The position numbers and the translations under genes are program-made. Under the pieces are notes generated by a model, which worked only from the letters and a program-made list of their open reading frames with translations, ran no database searches and was not told the DNA's origin. From Isoetes taiwanensis (lineage: Eukaryota > Streptophyta > Lycopodiopsida > Isoetales > Isoetaceae), in assembly GCA_021234155.1 (NCBI GenBank), contig JAJEKV010000009.1, positions 7,181,546-7,245,545 on the forward strand: a DNA stretch of 64,000 nucleotides. Direction: 5' to 3'. The stretch's first letter is position 1. Each line of letters starts with the position of its first letter. Positions 23,059 through 34,125 of this stretch are shown one piece after another.

Positions 23059-25276
23059 ATGAAGATTCTCACCTTGAACTTGAGGGGAATTAAAGGCCCT
23101 TTAAAAAGAAGGAGAGCTATCTCTCAAATAAGGGAGTACAACTCTGACATAATTCTTCTTCAAGAATTAAGGCTCCCTAACTTTGAATGTTCAAATCTAG
23201 GTGATTGGATTGGTCCTGGTCATTCTTCTATCTGGATTGAAGCCTCTGGAACTTCTGGTGGCATTTGTATTATTTGGAAAAAACTTAAACATGAAAGTGT
23301 TTTTAACAGCCCATGCAAAAGTTGGCAAGCTGTTATCCTTAAGCATGAGGATCTTACTTTTGGAGTGATTAATATCTATGCCTCTACTGATTCCAGAGTT
23401 AGAGAACACACTTGGCATAATCTCAATGAGTGGCTTATTTCTCAATCTTGTCAAACTTGGATTATTGCTGGAGACTTTAACAATACTCCCAGCTGGGATC
23501 TTAAGTGTGGCAAAAATCTTAACATGTCTGCTTCTGAGAGGTCAAATTGGGACAACTTTCTAGATCAACATCTTCTCAATCATATCCCTTCCTCTACTTC
23601 AAGATACACTTGGTCTAATAAGCAAAAGGGCAATGCTCGAGTCTTCTGCACTCTAGATAGATTCTACATCAACAATATGGCCAATACTTTCTGGGACAAT
23701 TGCATGGTTTTTAGTGATGAGTCAACTTCCATTTCTGATCATCAACCTCAATTTCTTACTACTAAGCATGTCATCAATTTGAAGAGATCGGGCAATATTC
23801 CTTTTAAATTAAATTGCTCCCTGCTTGACTCAAACAGATTCAATGCCGATTTTATTGCCTATTATAATTCTCTTCCAAGGGTTACAGTTGCTAATTCTAT
23901 GAAATCCTTCTATTCCAACATCAAGCTTTCTAAATCTTGGATCAAAAACTGGTCCAAGAATTTTCGTGTCACTAAAAATGTGGAAAGAAATAATTTGCTA
24001 CAGAGGATGAAAGAGGTTAGAATGAACCTTCAAACTGACCCTTTAAACTCTGATTTGCATATTATTGAGGAAAGCTTGGAAATGTCCATTAAATCTATGG
24101 AGGAACATGAGGCTAAAGGGGCAGCCATCAAATGCAAACTAAAGTATCATGCTCAGATGGATAGCTCCAATTCTAAATTCTTTTACAGGGTTGCTAAAAA
24201 TAGAATTTTGAGAAATCAGTTATCTACAATTCTTACTGAGAATGGATCTTCTATTTCTGATCATGGCCAGATCTCCAGTTATTTTCATGATAAGTACAGA
24301 GACATTTTCACCAAACCTATAGATAACTCTGCTCAAACCCTGCTGGGAGATAATTTCAGGGATTTCTTGAATAACTTGCCAAACTTAAATCCAATTTTAT
24401 CCCCTCCTGAAATTGAGAATCTTGCAACTGAAAATGAAGTCCTTTCCATAATTCAAGATCTTGGCAGAAATAAAAGCCCTGGCCCAGATGGTCTCCCTGT
24501 AGAATTTTATATCAAATTCTGGGAGGTAATCAAATTGGATCTAATGCACATGATTCATGGTTTCTGGAATCTAAATCACTTACACCCCTCTATTTGCTCT
24601 GGCTTTATCACCATGATTCCCAAAACTGATAATCCAGAAAAATTCAATGACTGGAGACCTATCTCTTTAACAAATTCTTCCTATAAAATTTGTGCAAAAA
24701 TAATTGCAAATAGGATCAAAGGTCATCTTCAAAAGGTCATTAGCTATTGCCAATCTGCATTCTTACCAAACAGATTTATTCTTGACAATTACATTGCTGC
24801 AATGGAGGGCCTTCATTGGAATTCTCTAACTAAACAGAATTGCATCCTTTTGAAGGTTGATTTCTCCAAAGCCTTTGACACAGTGAGGTGGGATTTTTTG
24901 GAGTTTGCTTTGACTAAGCTTGGTTTCTCAGATAAAATTATAAAGTTGATCCTTGGCCTCAATCAAAGATCCCAGTCTGCTATCTTAATCAATGGTTCTC
25001 CTTCCAAATTCTTCCATCTTAGCCGAGGAGTTAGGCAAGGTTGCCCCCTTGCCCCTTATTTATTCTTGGCTGTGGCTCAAATGCTCACATCTGCCATTCA
25101 CTTCCATCAAACTGTCAATGATCTCCATGGCCTAAATCTGCCTGATAATTCCTCTCTTACCATCTCACAATATGCAGATGATACTTTCACTTTTCTCAAA
25201 AATGATCCTGACAATATTGAGTTCTTCTTTAAGATTATAGAGTCTTTTAGTGCTGCCTCGGGTGTCCATTTGAATA
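23059..25276 (+). CDS. L1 ORF2, N-terminal part: endonuclease and reverse transcriptase
   Basis: This is the first 739 codons of an ORF of 1,275 codons that resumes at 31265. The endonuclease nicks the target and the reverse transcriptase copies the RNA from the nick. Endonuclease residues 1-235 keep the expected motifs: LTLNLRG, LLQELRL, IAGDFNNTPS and SISDHQP. The reverse transcriptase keeps NKSPGPDGLPVEFY, FSKAFDTVRWDF, SRGVRQGCPLAPYLF and the catalytic YADD (TISQYADDTFTF, near 25166-25200). I start at the ATG at 23059, which directly precedes the first endonuclease motif; the open frame upstream overlaps ORF1. Translation now stops 2 codons into the insert at a TAG within the GATA repeat. 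Confidence 0.9.
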
Positions 25277-25296
25277 GATAGATAGATAGATAGATA
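25277..25296. repeat. (GATA)5 microsatellite tail of the nested LINE
   Basis: Five perfect GATA units directly at the junction with L1 ORF2. On the minus strand this is the 3' terminus of the nested element, in place of a poly(A) tail. Confidence 0.9.
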
Positions 25297-25536
25297 CATT
25301 ATTGTCCCTTGTACCCTGAGGCCCGTGGACTTATGTAGCATGGGCGAGCTCCCTTACGGGTGCTACTAGCACATCATGCTGATTTACAATGTAGCCTTTT
25401 CTGAAGACTTGACTTTTCTCTATTAATACCGGCACCCCGCTTTGGATCGGCTTCATGGCCGTGCACAGGCGCGTCGTTATCAATCAGCTTTTAGCTGAGC
25501 GTTTTCAGGGTGTTTATGTTGCGCCTCTCAGGCGGT

Positions 25537-26049
25537 TCATAACAGAAACCCTTTTTCTTTGTGTACTTCTCGGTGCCTCGCCGTCATTTCCCGTATTGCG
25601 TCTGCCAGATCCCTCATTGTTTCTGGCTTTGTCATCATGATGTGTACGGGCTGACCCCACCTTATATCTCTGTATTTGTTCCTAATGCTTTCATATACCG
25701 GGCATTCATTCAGCATATGGTTTTCATCTTCCACTTCCCCTTTGTCACAGATTCTGCATATCCGATCCTCTCTCTCTATCCCCCGCCACCTGTCCTTTTC
25801 AATTCTCAGCTCGTGACTTCCCATTCTGAATCTTGCTAGAATATCTTTCCTGGCTTTTCCTATTATGTCATCCTGGTACATCTGTTGCCCTATCTGCTGT
25901 CCCGGGTTGAATACTGTCATAAGCCATATTGTCTTGGGGCCCGTGTGGTTCTGCAGCCAAGTCTGCGTGGCTTTGTCGGTCCACTCGTCCTTCCATTCTC
26001 CTTCAGTGATGAGGTAAATTTCGGGTTCATCCCCAATTTCCTCGTCCAC
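25537..26049 (-). CDS. Nested LINE ORF2, C-terminal segment
   Basis: About 170 residues are open in one frame. The segment contains HELRIEKDRWRGIEREDRI followed by C-x2-C, a spaced His and a final Cys in the pattern CRICDKGEVEDENHMLNEC, a putative nucleic-acid-binding knuckle at the end of many Jockey-superfamily ORF2 proteins. It is a fragment of a once longer ORF and is not expected to be made on its own. Confidence 0.7.
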   Translation of the reverse strand: MDEEIGDEPEIYLITEGEWKDEWTDKATQTWLQNHTGPKTIWLMTVFNPGQQIGQQMYQDDIIGKARKDILARFRMGSHELRIEKDRWRGIEREDRICRICDKGEVEDENHMLNECPVYESIRNKYRDIRWGQPVHIMMTKPETMRDLADAIREMTARHREVHKEKGFLL

Positions 26050-26528
26050 ATTGCTACATCCCTAAACCACCCATTGCCGCCGATTATGTGGGCTTTATTT
26101 GATTCAGCGTCGCGATGCTTGCTAGCTTGCTTGCTTTTTTTCCACGCATTATTCCTTATAAGATATCGATGGTCCTTTCCCATGCCCTTACTTCCATCGG
26201 TTTTTGCCCTGTCTCATATACTATAGTTGTTTGCGGTGTATTCGTTCTCAGCTTAAATTCCTGCTTATGCCATTGTCTGTAAATTCCTTCTTGTTTTTCC
26301 GACTTTTTCTCTGTCGGACCGGCCCCGGGCTTCGCCCCATATAGGCTTTGTGTAGTTGCAACTCATTGCCTTTGAACAAATAGCATTTAATTTCCCGGCT
26401 TATTATCCCTTGCTTTTATTGCGAAATTTTTTCATATTGTAATAGCTTCAGATGGTGTTTGGAATCTTTGTATGCGCCCCCTTAGCCCATTTTTCTGTGC
26501 CATGTGCATCATATCCCGGATACACGTA

Positions 26529-27701
26529 TTACGTTGATTCTTCTAGTTCGTTTCCCAAGTATCTAAGCGGTTTATGTCTACCTTTTGGTAGAAAAAGACT
26601 ATTTTGGTTTTCCGAGATTATTTGTGAGCCTGTCTTTTCACAAAAATTTTCTAACAAGCTTAAGTAACACATTGCATCCCTTTGTTCTTTGTAGCCATCA
26701 TGCTTTCGGGTCATCGCATCTGACATGATGGGTACTTTGGTGTTCCCTAGGTAAGGCGTCTGTGTCCCCCCTTTGTTACGTTATAAAATCTTGCGGGGTA
26801 TCTATGTATATCCCAAATAATGTGGGGAGATAGTGGGCACCCCCTGCTTGACCCCAGGTGTCACAATCTATCGCCTTCTCTTCTTCTTCCATTTTCGCAT
26901 AAACATTATAGTATAGTCCCGCTTAATTGCCCCCACCATATCCTTTGGTGCTGCATATCTATAAGCCTTTGTATTAGTTTTTCCCTTGGGATTTGTGTCA
27001 AGCGGCTTTCCTAAAATCCACAAAGCGGCATATTATTTTCTTCCCCCGGTTTCTATTACATTTCTACCGATTACTACGAGTGTCACTAAATGGTGCGTGG
27101 GTTGAGTGATCCGGCTGAACCCCCGCGCCCCTGCGGCTCTCCGATTCCCCCCTCGCCCAATTCTTCAACTTGTTGTCTAAAACTTTTCAAACCATTTTGC
27201 AAAAATGGAGCTCACCATTATAGTTACGTAATTTCGGGTTCTGTGCGCTCCCCCTTTGTGTAGGGGGTATCACCTGTGCAATTATCGCCCATCGTTTGGG
27301 TAGTCTGTGTGTATGATGCCGTTGAAAATATCGTCACTTGTTTTCACGATTCTTTGTATCTACACTCTTTAATAGTTCCTTTGTTAACCCATTATAGGTC
27401 ACGGGGCTTTGTTATTTGCCATTCTATTTAGTGCCATCATCACTTCCTGTGTATTAAAACACGGCTTGTCCATCCCTTGTAGTTCTGGTATCGGTGCTGG
27501 AGATGCCCTTGTCTTATATAGTTTCTCCAGGTATCTCTCCCATCCGTCTGTCCCAATTTCCTCTTGTGAACTACCATTTTTCTGATTCCCCTGTCCTTTC
27601 TTTTGGAATCCTTTCCAGAATTTCCGGGGTTGCTTTTTCAGGAGTTTAGCCAGTCCCCATTGGTGTTGTATCAGATTTTTGTTTCTCTTTGCCCTCAGCA
27701 T
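26529..27701 (-). pseudogene. Nested LINE reverse transcriptase remnants
   Basis: Recognisable but broken pieces lie in order on the minus strand. At 27701-27399 is the pre-RT linker ending in ALNRMANNKAP. Around 26880-26800 is a box corresponding to GVxQGCPLSPTLFxIYID, changed to GQAGGAHYLPTLFGIYID. At 26726-26529 is a post-catalytic segment (LLENFCEKTGSQIISENQNS). The YADD catalytic box expected between VPIM and SDAM is missing. Frame changes separate the pieces. Confidence 0.65.
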
Positions 27702-27786
27702 TTTCAGGTATATCTTTTTCTCGGTTTGATATGTCTCCCTCCCTTTATGCTCTCTGACCCTTCTTTTCTGTTTTCTGCATTCGTCA

Positions 27787-28830
27787 TCATACCAGCTCGA
27801 GGCCTTGAACGCATCTTTCCCTGACTTCAGCTGCTACTTTCACTGTTATGTCATTGAGCCTGTCTCCATTCTCGTCTGCTCTATGTGCCCCCCAATTCCA
27901 TTTCCCCATTTCTTCTTGAACGTATTGCACAAATACATCTATTTTCTTTTCTTGAAACTGTATTTTAAGTTTTCCATTGATTTCCTCTGTCTCTTGTTGC
28001 CTGCCTTTCGGGGTATATTCACCCTCCGTAAGTGTAAGCTGTATGGGTCTGTGGCTCTCTCTTTTGCCGACCGGCCAGTCCAGGAGCATGAATCCCGGTA
28101 CCATCTCTACTGCAGTGTCATTCATTATCACATACTTTTCCCATGTGCATTCTGACTTGTGTACTTCCCTGACCCCTCCCACTTCTGTACCCCGTTGGTT
28201 ATAATGGCCCCTGTGGTTGAGCATATCTCGAGTAGTAGCTCTCCCTTAGCATTGACTTCTGCTCTGTCCTCTGTTCTCCTGTCCCATTCTTCTGATCTCG
28301 TCTTGCTAGTCCATTGTCTATCTGTGTCCTCCATACTCGTGATTTGTGCTTGCTCCTGACCTGTTCTTGCGTTCAAATCGCCTATTAATATCATTGGGCC
28401 CTGTTCCTTCCATTTCATCATGGTCTCCCCCAGTTCTAACAATTCTAGCTTATCACTGCTTGGTGGGTAGTAGGCTAAAATCAGAATTAATTCTATCTTG
28501 TTCTCTAATTGTAAACTCAAAACCATGTATCTCTTATTGACATCAGATTGCAAAATACACGCACTTTTTACTACATTTTCTTTGACATAACAGGCTAATC
28601 CTGCGCTCCCTCTTCCAATTTTGAAGTTTTTGTCCTTCCAGCACGTGAATAGTTCGTACCCTTCCTCCTCTGGCAGTCTTTTTACATTGTGCTCCCATGT
28701 CTCCACCAGACATATTATATCAGAGCCGTGTGCCCCTTCCAGCCTCTCCCCATCATCCCATGGGTATCCGGTGCAGTTCCAATACCATATCTTCAGCGTC
28801 TTTTCCCTCGTGGTTGTTCTCTCTGGGTGT
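27787..28830 (-). pseudogene. Nested LINE endonuclease domain
   Basis: This is an apurinic-type endonuclease read on the minus strand. It begins near 28800 with IWYWNCTGYPWDDGERLEG and SDIICLVETWEH. It passes GRGSAGLACYVKENV, LILAYYPPSSDKLE and ILIGDLNARTG. After a frame change it ends with FMLLDWPVGKRESHRPIQL. The usual SDHRP box reads ESHRP, so the catalytic Asp appears lost. A frameshift lies near 28150-28200. Confidence 0.75.
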
Positions 28831-29283
28831 CCGTGTGTTCTGCTCCGTTTCCCAATCTTCTTGGTCTCCCTCTTGTCTTCATGGTCGGAGTCGGGTTCAT
28901 ATTCCCGACTCGTGCTGCTCGGTCTTCGCCGCCCCCTTTTCCCCCTCTTTCTTCCCCTCTGTGCTGACTCATGTCGGGGGCTATTGTTGCCCCCACTATG
29001 TTCCCGTGTACCTGTATGGAGCCCCCCTGTGGGTTGGTATTCTCCTTTTCCATTTCTGTCTCCCGATCCGTCAGCCTCCCTTTCTCCTGAACTCCCAGTC
29101 CTTGGTCACGTCACACGCTCCGCCCGGTTCCGTACTCTCTTGTGCAAGAACACCTTGCCATTTTACCCCCTTTGTATCCTGCTGATTCAGTTCTCACGGC
29201 CTTGGCCCCTCCTGTCCAGCCCTTGCCTTTTGCATTACCGTAAGTGCTTCTGTACCTTGATCCGTTTCTTAGTGCGGACCCTA

Positions 29284-29740
29284 TCAGCAATACCCTCTCT
29301 CCTTGGGCTTTCGATCCACTTTGAGTGTTAAGTTTATGTGCCTCGCTCTCCCCTCCATTGCCACGATCTCCTTTGCCTTGACAATGATGCTCTGTGTTCT
29401 TTGAAGACCACCTCTATCACCTCTGCGGATCACTTGATATGTATCCTCGTTAGGTTTCTCTGCTATCCCTATAAGCCCTAGCGTCATGCTTAATTCTAGT
29501 ACGTTCCTCATATTCTACAATATGCGGTTTTATTTTATCAAATGACTCCCATGCATTCAATTGAACATTTCCTTTTTCTAATTCAACCAACCTATTAGGG
29601 ATCTTGGCTTTCTCCTCTTCAATCTCGTCCATTCTGCATTTTGCATTTCTTGGCTTGTCTTTTCCACTCCTACTATCCCCCGTCCATGCTTGCAATGGCC
29701 ACCTTGTTCGGTTGGTGATTACGCTGGCGTGTTGGCGCAT
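29284..29740 (-). pseudogene. Nested LINE ORF1 remnant
   Basis: Two overlapping minus-strand frames encode charged, helix-forming sequence (MDEIEEEKAKIPNRLVELEK, then YEERTRI and MRNVLELSMTLGLIGI). This precedes the endonuclease in the element and has the composition of a LINE ORF1 protein. No specific motif proves it. Confidence 0.45.
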
Positions 29741-30224
29741 CCATGTTGGGTATCCTAGTCTCCGGTTGCTTGTCTATCGAGCTAGGAAATCTTTGAGATC
29801 TGTTGGCTTGCCGTGCTCTTCTTTTGCCTCTGCTCTCTTAGTGCATTTGAGGTTGGTGCTTTCCGCCATGGTTTGGGCGTGCTACACATTGTATTCATTC
29901 TTGTGCTCTCACCACAACCCCGTACGATGCTATTACGCCAATTAAGCCCCATCAGTATATATCGGAGGCCTCAAACGGTTCGTTAATTTGAAATTTTCAC
30001 CGTTAATCCTGATTTTGAATTTTGAATACTGGAATACCCATTAATTATTCGGCCTCCAATATTTAGTATCTACTCTGTTCCTCGGGTGTGTCCATATCTC
30101 CTTCTATAATGATTGGTTGGCGATTCGAAATCTCGTCCTTCCATACTTATTTATGTACTTTGTCCAGGTACTCCGTGCCATATCCCGGTGTCTTTAAAGT
30201 ATTTGAGTTTGTAGTTAATGGTAC

Positions 30225-30560
30225 CGGTTGGTGGGTCTAGCCCTCGTTATCGTTGTATGCGGCGTAAATTTGAGCCTCTGTCCGTATCTTATTCCGCCCG
30301 CTTTTTACTCTTAGTTTGCATTTCATGGTTTGTGCATTTCGCACATGATTTTTGAGTTTATAGTGGTCCAGATTACCAGTTGGTGGGTCTAGCCCTCGCT
30401 ATCACGGTGTCTGGCGGGTGAGCCTCTGTCATCCGTATCTTATTCTGTCCACCTTTTACTCATTCAGTCTTGCGACCTTATACATTTACCTTTTGTAGAT
30501 TTGGGTACTTCAGTTAACCAGTTGGTGGCGCTATACTGGCGTGCGGCGGAGATTGGAGCT
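30225..30560. repeat. Three subrepeats in the presumed 5' UTR of the nested LINE
   Basis: The phrase CCNGTTGGTGGGTCTAGCCC, followed by a TGAGCCTCTGTC...CGTATCTTATTC stretch, recurs at about 30227, 30373 and, more diverged, 30513. The spacing is about 140-150 bp. Tandem 5'-UTR repeats are common in LINEs and often carry promoter activity. The rest of 29950-31259 is purine-rich on the minus strand with no ORF that I trust. Confidence 0.6.
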
Positions 30561-31264
30561 CCCTGTTCCGCACTTAGTGTTGTCCGTTTTGCTCCTTATA
30601 ATTTGCTGGTTCCCTTGTTTTTGTTATCCGTCCGTGCATCTCTCCTTTTCCTTCTGTCTCCCCTCTGTATGCCCGCCTTATGTTTTATTGTTTTCGGGTC
30701 TCATCTGTTTCCTCTATCCCCATCTGCCTTCTAGTTCTTTAGTTTGTCCCGCGTTTGTCACCCCCCCTTTTCCTGCTGTCCTTTTATTCTTTTACCAAAC
30801 CGCCGCTGCCGTGGTCATCTGTTTGCTATTCCCCTTGTTGTTTTCTGTGTACTTGAGTTTACCGTTGTCCCCCCTGTGTACCTGTTTCTGTGTTATGGGG
30901 TTGGTATCCTGCTTAACCAGTATTTTTACTATCTTGCATGCTACCACCTTTTCCTGTTTTCTGAGTGTATTTCTTGCTATCGTGTTAGCTATCTCGTTTC
31001 CCCCCGCCTCTTGGGTGTATGTTCATGTTGTCTTTTGTCTGTACTCGCCGGGAACTTTGTCATCTATGAGTTGTGGTAGCTCGATAGTCAATCAAACTCA
31101 CTTCAGGAGTGCATGGAGAACCGAAAAGTTACACTTCTAGTACAATTTTGGAAATTGCTACCTGACTACTTTCCGCATATAGTGATCCAATGGTTATGGT
31201 TAGGAAATGTCACCTTACCTTTGTGTAGAAAGTAATTGAAAGTAACTGAGAGTAATTGAGAATA

Positions 31265-32871
31265 AATGTGTTATCATTGGTGACATCTCAGCTGACAATA
31301 TCTTGGGCATTAAATGTGTGCATTCCAATGACTCTACCAAGTTGCTAGGTATGCCTTTGTCCTCTAATCCCTCTATTAAAGGCCTCTGGTCTCCTATTAT
31401 CTCTAGGATAAAGAAGAAATTATCAAACTATGGCAATTGTTTATCTTTAGCTGGCAGAACCATTATTGCCAACTCTGTCATAGCCAGCTCTCATATTTAC
31501 TTCTCTTCAGCCCTTCTTGCCCCTAAATCTATTTATCTGCAGCTAGAGAGAATCATTAGAAACTTTATTTGGGGTAAGCACCATATGGTCAATTGGAAAT
31601 CTATTGCCAGAAGTAAATATCAAGGGGGCCTAGGATGTAAGAATCTTCTATATCAAGGCTATGCCCTAGCTGGTAAATATGTTTGGAGATCCCTCTTTCA
31701 TGGTAATAATCCTGCTTCTATCTTTATCAAATATTGGCTTTCTTGTAGTCATATCAAAGGTCATCCTTCTATTTTGCATCAATTACCTTATTCTGCCTTC
31801 TTCAATCTGAAATCTGGAGCAAACACATCTCCCCTTATGAGAAATCTTATTCTTGCATGGAATTTGTCTCACAAAGCTTTCAATCATGTGGAGCTTCAAA
31901 AGTGTAACCTAAGCTCATCTATTTTTTGGAACCCTCTTCTATCCAATGACAATTCTACTCCTCTAGTTGTTATTAATCCCAGGATATATAAAAAATGGAG
32001 CACTCATAACATCCTGACCTTAGGTGATCTGAGGCAGGGTAATAGGTGGATTACTTGGACTGCCTTCAGACATAGAATAAGAGGAACCTCAACAGACAGG
32101 ACTCTGTTCAAGCATATTATCCAATCTTTCAACTGTCATAATATTGAGGCAAATACAAACTCCAATATTGATTGGACTCTGAACAATAAAGGCATCTACA
32201 AAGTCTCCTTGATTTATAAATCCTTGAACAAGCCTACTACAGCATCAAAAGCTAAGAAATTCTGGAATATCTCTGAGGAATCTGAATCTAAACTTTTCAA
32301 AAGTGTATGGAATTCTTACCTCACCCCGAAGATAAATTACTTTATTTGGCTTTTAGCTAATGGTAGTGTCCCAAATCTTATCTCATTTGCCAAACATCAA
32401 GCCAGGAATGCTGCTCCAATTGATATTCATTGTCCTTTACATTGTAATGCATTGGAAGATATGAATCATATTTTTAACTGCCCCAAGCTGGATTCTTTAT
32501 GGAATTGGTTTGAATACCATTTTGCTATTCCCAAGCCTACCTCCCTCTTGAATTTTCTCTCAAATGATGATGCTTTCTTAAACTCTTTATCCTTTACTGC
32601 ATTATGGAACATATGGAAGCACAGAAATAGATGTTTTCATGGCAAGCATTCTGTCTCATGCACTTGGATTAAATTGCATATTATTTATGACCTTGAACTA
32701 GCAGCTTCATGCAATAAAAACAGCAAAGACAATCATTTTGAAGACAGATGGAACAACTTGGGAGTATTTTATGGTTCTTTTAATCTTTTTAGATTGCATT
32801 GTCATGAAGAATTCTCTAACTCAGATTTATTATCTATCAGACTATATCAACAACCTGAGGGCAGATCTTAG
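31265..32871 (+). CDS. L1 ORF2, C-terminal part: RT thumb and zinc finger
   Basis: This continues ORF2 after the insertion; the joined codons across the site read H-L-N-K-C-V. It covers the region after the catalytic core (KLLGMPLSS, NCLSLAGRTIIANSVIAS, IRNFIWG) and the RT-associated zinc finger (CPLHCNALEDMNHIFNC near 32430-32490). It ends in a TAG at 32869-32871. No RNase H domain is visible. The frame has no stop in 535 codons, so the host L1 was young when it was interrupted or has decayed little since. Confidence 0.88.
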
Positions 32872-33283
32872 ACGAGAATTTCAGATTTTTGTGGAGCAGC
32901 TTGTGGATCATGATATTGAGTATTCTGAGGGCCTTTGGACAGGGATAGTAAGGGGCAGAACAGATGTGGACATCTTAGATATTCCAGATATGGAGATTGA
33001 TTGGTCAATTGAATTTTGCAGAGGCACTTATCTTATGGTTGAATTATGGTGGTTCCTGGAAAGATTTGGCACTAATATGACAGAGATTCAGTTTGATTAC
33101 TACAGGGGCTGTTATTATTATCACAGGAGTATGGCTGATGCATATGGCTCCCTTATACTTCTCAGGGCTACTACATACTATGGCACTTTGATTCAGGAAT
33201 TGAATTGGGGAAATAATCACATTCTGATTATTCAGCCAGATTATCCATCTCACTTCCAATACATTGACTCATATCACTTCTAA
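32738..33283 (+). CDS. Possible third ORF (ORF3) of the L1
   Basis: This is an open frame of 181 codons in the +1 frame relative to ORF2. It overlaps the last 134 bases of ORF2 and ends with a TAA at 33281. The non-overlapping part (about 135 residues) has a normal protein-like composition. It is acidic and aromatic, with stretches such as VRGRTDVDILDIPDMEIDW and FDYYRGCYYYHRSMADAYG. I know no family match. It could be a separate ORF3, an ORF2 extension by +1 frameshifting, or a chance frame in the 3' UTR. The length and residue content make chance less likely. Confidence 0.45.
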   Translation: MKTDGTTWEYFMVLLIFLDCIVMKNSLTQIYYLSDYINNLRADLRREFQIFVEQLVDHDIEYSEGLWTGIVRGRTDVDILDIPDMEIDWSIEFCRGTYLMVELWWFLERFGTNMTEIQFDYYRGCYYYHRSMADAYGSLILLRATTYYGTLIQELNWGNNHILIIQPDYPSHFQYIDSYHF

Positions 33284-33610
33284 TTTCCTTCCTTTTTTGT
33301 CACTTCACCTTCTACCAATCTACATATTCTGACTACAGAATTCCCTTAAGTGTTTTCACTCAAGCCAATACTTTCAGGTTTTGGCTGTTAGCTGGATGCT
33401 CCAAGACATTATGGCAAGATCACTCTGGTTGGCTTCAGCATCTAAATTTCGGGACTTTATAACTAAGTTTACACTTAGTGTATTATTGTATTCACTGCTA
33501 CTTTTATCTTCATTGTCATACCTATATAGTGACAATGAGCTCTTTTGTATCTTTTTTACATAATTAATGGAAAAAACTTCATTCTCTCAAAAAAAAAAAA
33601 AAAAAAAAAA
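33284..33610 (+). other. L1 3' UTR and poly(A) tail
   Basis: T-rich 3' UTR ending ATTCTCTC followed by about 22 A (33589-33610), then the target duplicate AACATACGATTT. Confidence 0.85.
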
Positions 33611-33682
33611 AACATACGATTTGGGTCGTAGGATCGACGAATCTGACGATTGTGGTAGTCCAGGGTGCACCTCGTTTAGAAT
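33611..33682 (+). repeat. Repeat A, unit 1, 3' part
   Basis: This resumes the unit broken at 19653. It reads ACATACGATTTGGGTCGTAG and ends GTCCAGGGTGCACCTCGTTT, directly followed by unit 2. Confidence 0.9.
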
Positions 33683-34124
33683 ATATAGCAAAATAACAGG
33701 GGATTCCAGGGGGAATAGAATATGGATGTAAAAAATAACAATTCCTGAAACCATGGACCATATATCCCTAAAACAATTGAATGGGTTGTTATAAAAAAAA
33801 ACATAGATTCAAGATAAAAAATAATCACATTAGCTTACTATATATATTGGTTAAAGTATTCTAAATAGGACATTGAGTTATTTTGATAGAGGTTCGAGCC
33901 CCCATATTTTATATTCTAAAATCTTAGGCAGAGCCGTATAGAGGTTCGATATCCCCTCAAAACCTTAGGCGAAATCGTATTTCATATTTCAAAATCATAG
34001 GCGCCTCCAATCATAGATGAATATAAGCGAAACGAGAGTTGTTAATAGGTCCCAACATACGATCTGGGTTGTAGGATCGACGAATCCGACGACTGTGGTA
34101 GTCCAGGATGCATCTCGTTAAGAA
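33683..34124 (+). repeat. Repeat A, unit 2 (complete, ~442 bp)
   Basis: A complete unit between two others, giving the period of about 440 bp. The internal pol III-like boxes are present: TAGCTTACTA at about 33831 and GGTTCGAGCCC at about 33891. Confidence 0.9.
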
Positions 34125-34125
34125 A

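Larger units (their letters stand above)
25277..31259 (-). mobile_element. Nested non-L1 LINE, 5,983 bp, in antisense orientation
   Basis: It is flanked by GAATA at 25272-25276 and 31260-31264. Removing it with one GAATA copy joins the L1 ORF2 in frame (2,218 + 1,607 bases = 1,275 codons). Its 3' end on the minus strand is a microsatellite: five GATA units at 25277-25296 on the plus strand. Encoded in minus-strand order are ORF1 remnants, an endonuclease, a degenerate reverse transcriptase and a C-terminal Cys/His motif. The C-terminal pattern (LRIEKDRWRGIEREDR, then CRICDK and HMLNECPVYESIR) is the kind found in Jockey/L2/CR1/Dualen-like elements, not plant L1. Several frameshifts and a damaged catalytic site make it non-functional. 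Confidence 0.88.
19654..33610 (+). mobile_element. Full-length L1-type LINE, split by a nested LINE
   Basis: The 12-bp sequence AACATACGATTT occurs at 19642-19653 and 33611-33622. In the undisturbed repeat A (for example 63486) it occurs once, followed by GGGT. Between the copies lie a 5' UTR, ORF1 with a zinc knuckle, ORF2 with endonuclease, reverse transcriptase and zinc finger, and an extra 3' ORF. A short 3' UTR and about 22 A (33589-33610) end the element. That is a complete plant L1 inserted by target-primed reverse transcription. Without the 5,983-bp insert at 25277-31259 and its 5-bp duplication it would be about 7.97 kb. ORF2 is open apart from the insertion; ORF1 has a stop and a frameshift. 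Confidence 0.93.

Noticed and set aside
28621-31140. Long plus-strand ORFs of 160-240 codons across 28621-31140
   Set aside because: They are antisense to the nested LINE. Their Pro/Ser/Cys/Leu-rich composition reflects the purine-rich coding strand opposite.
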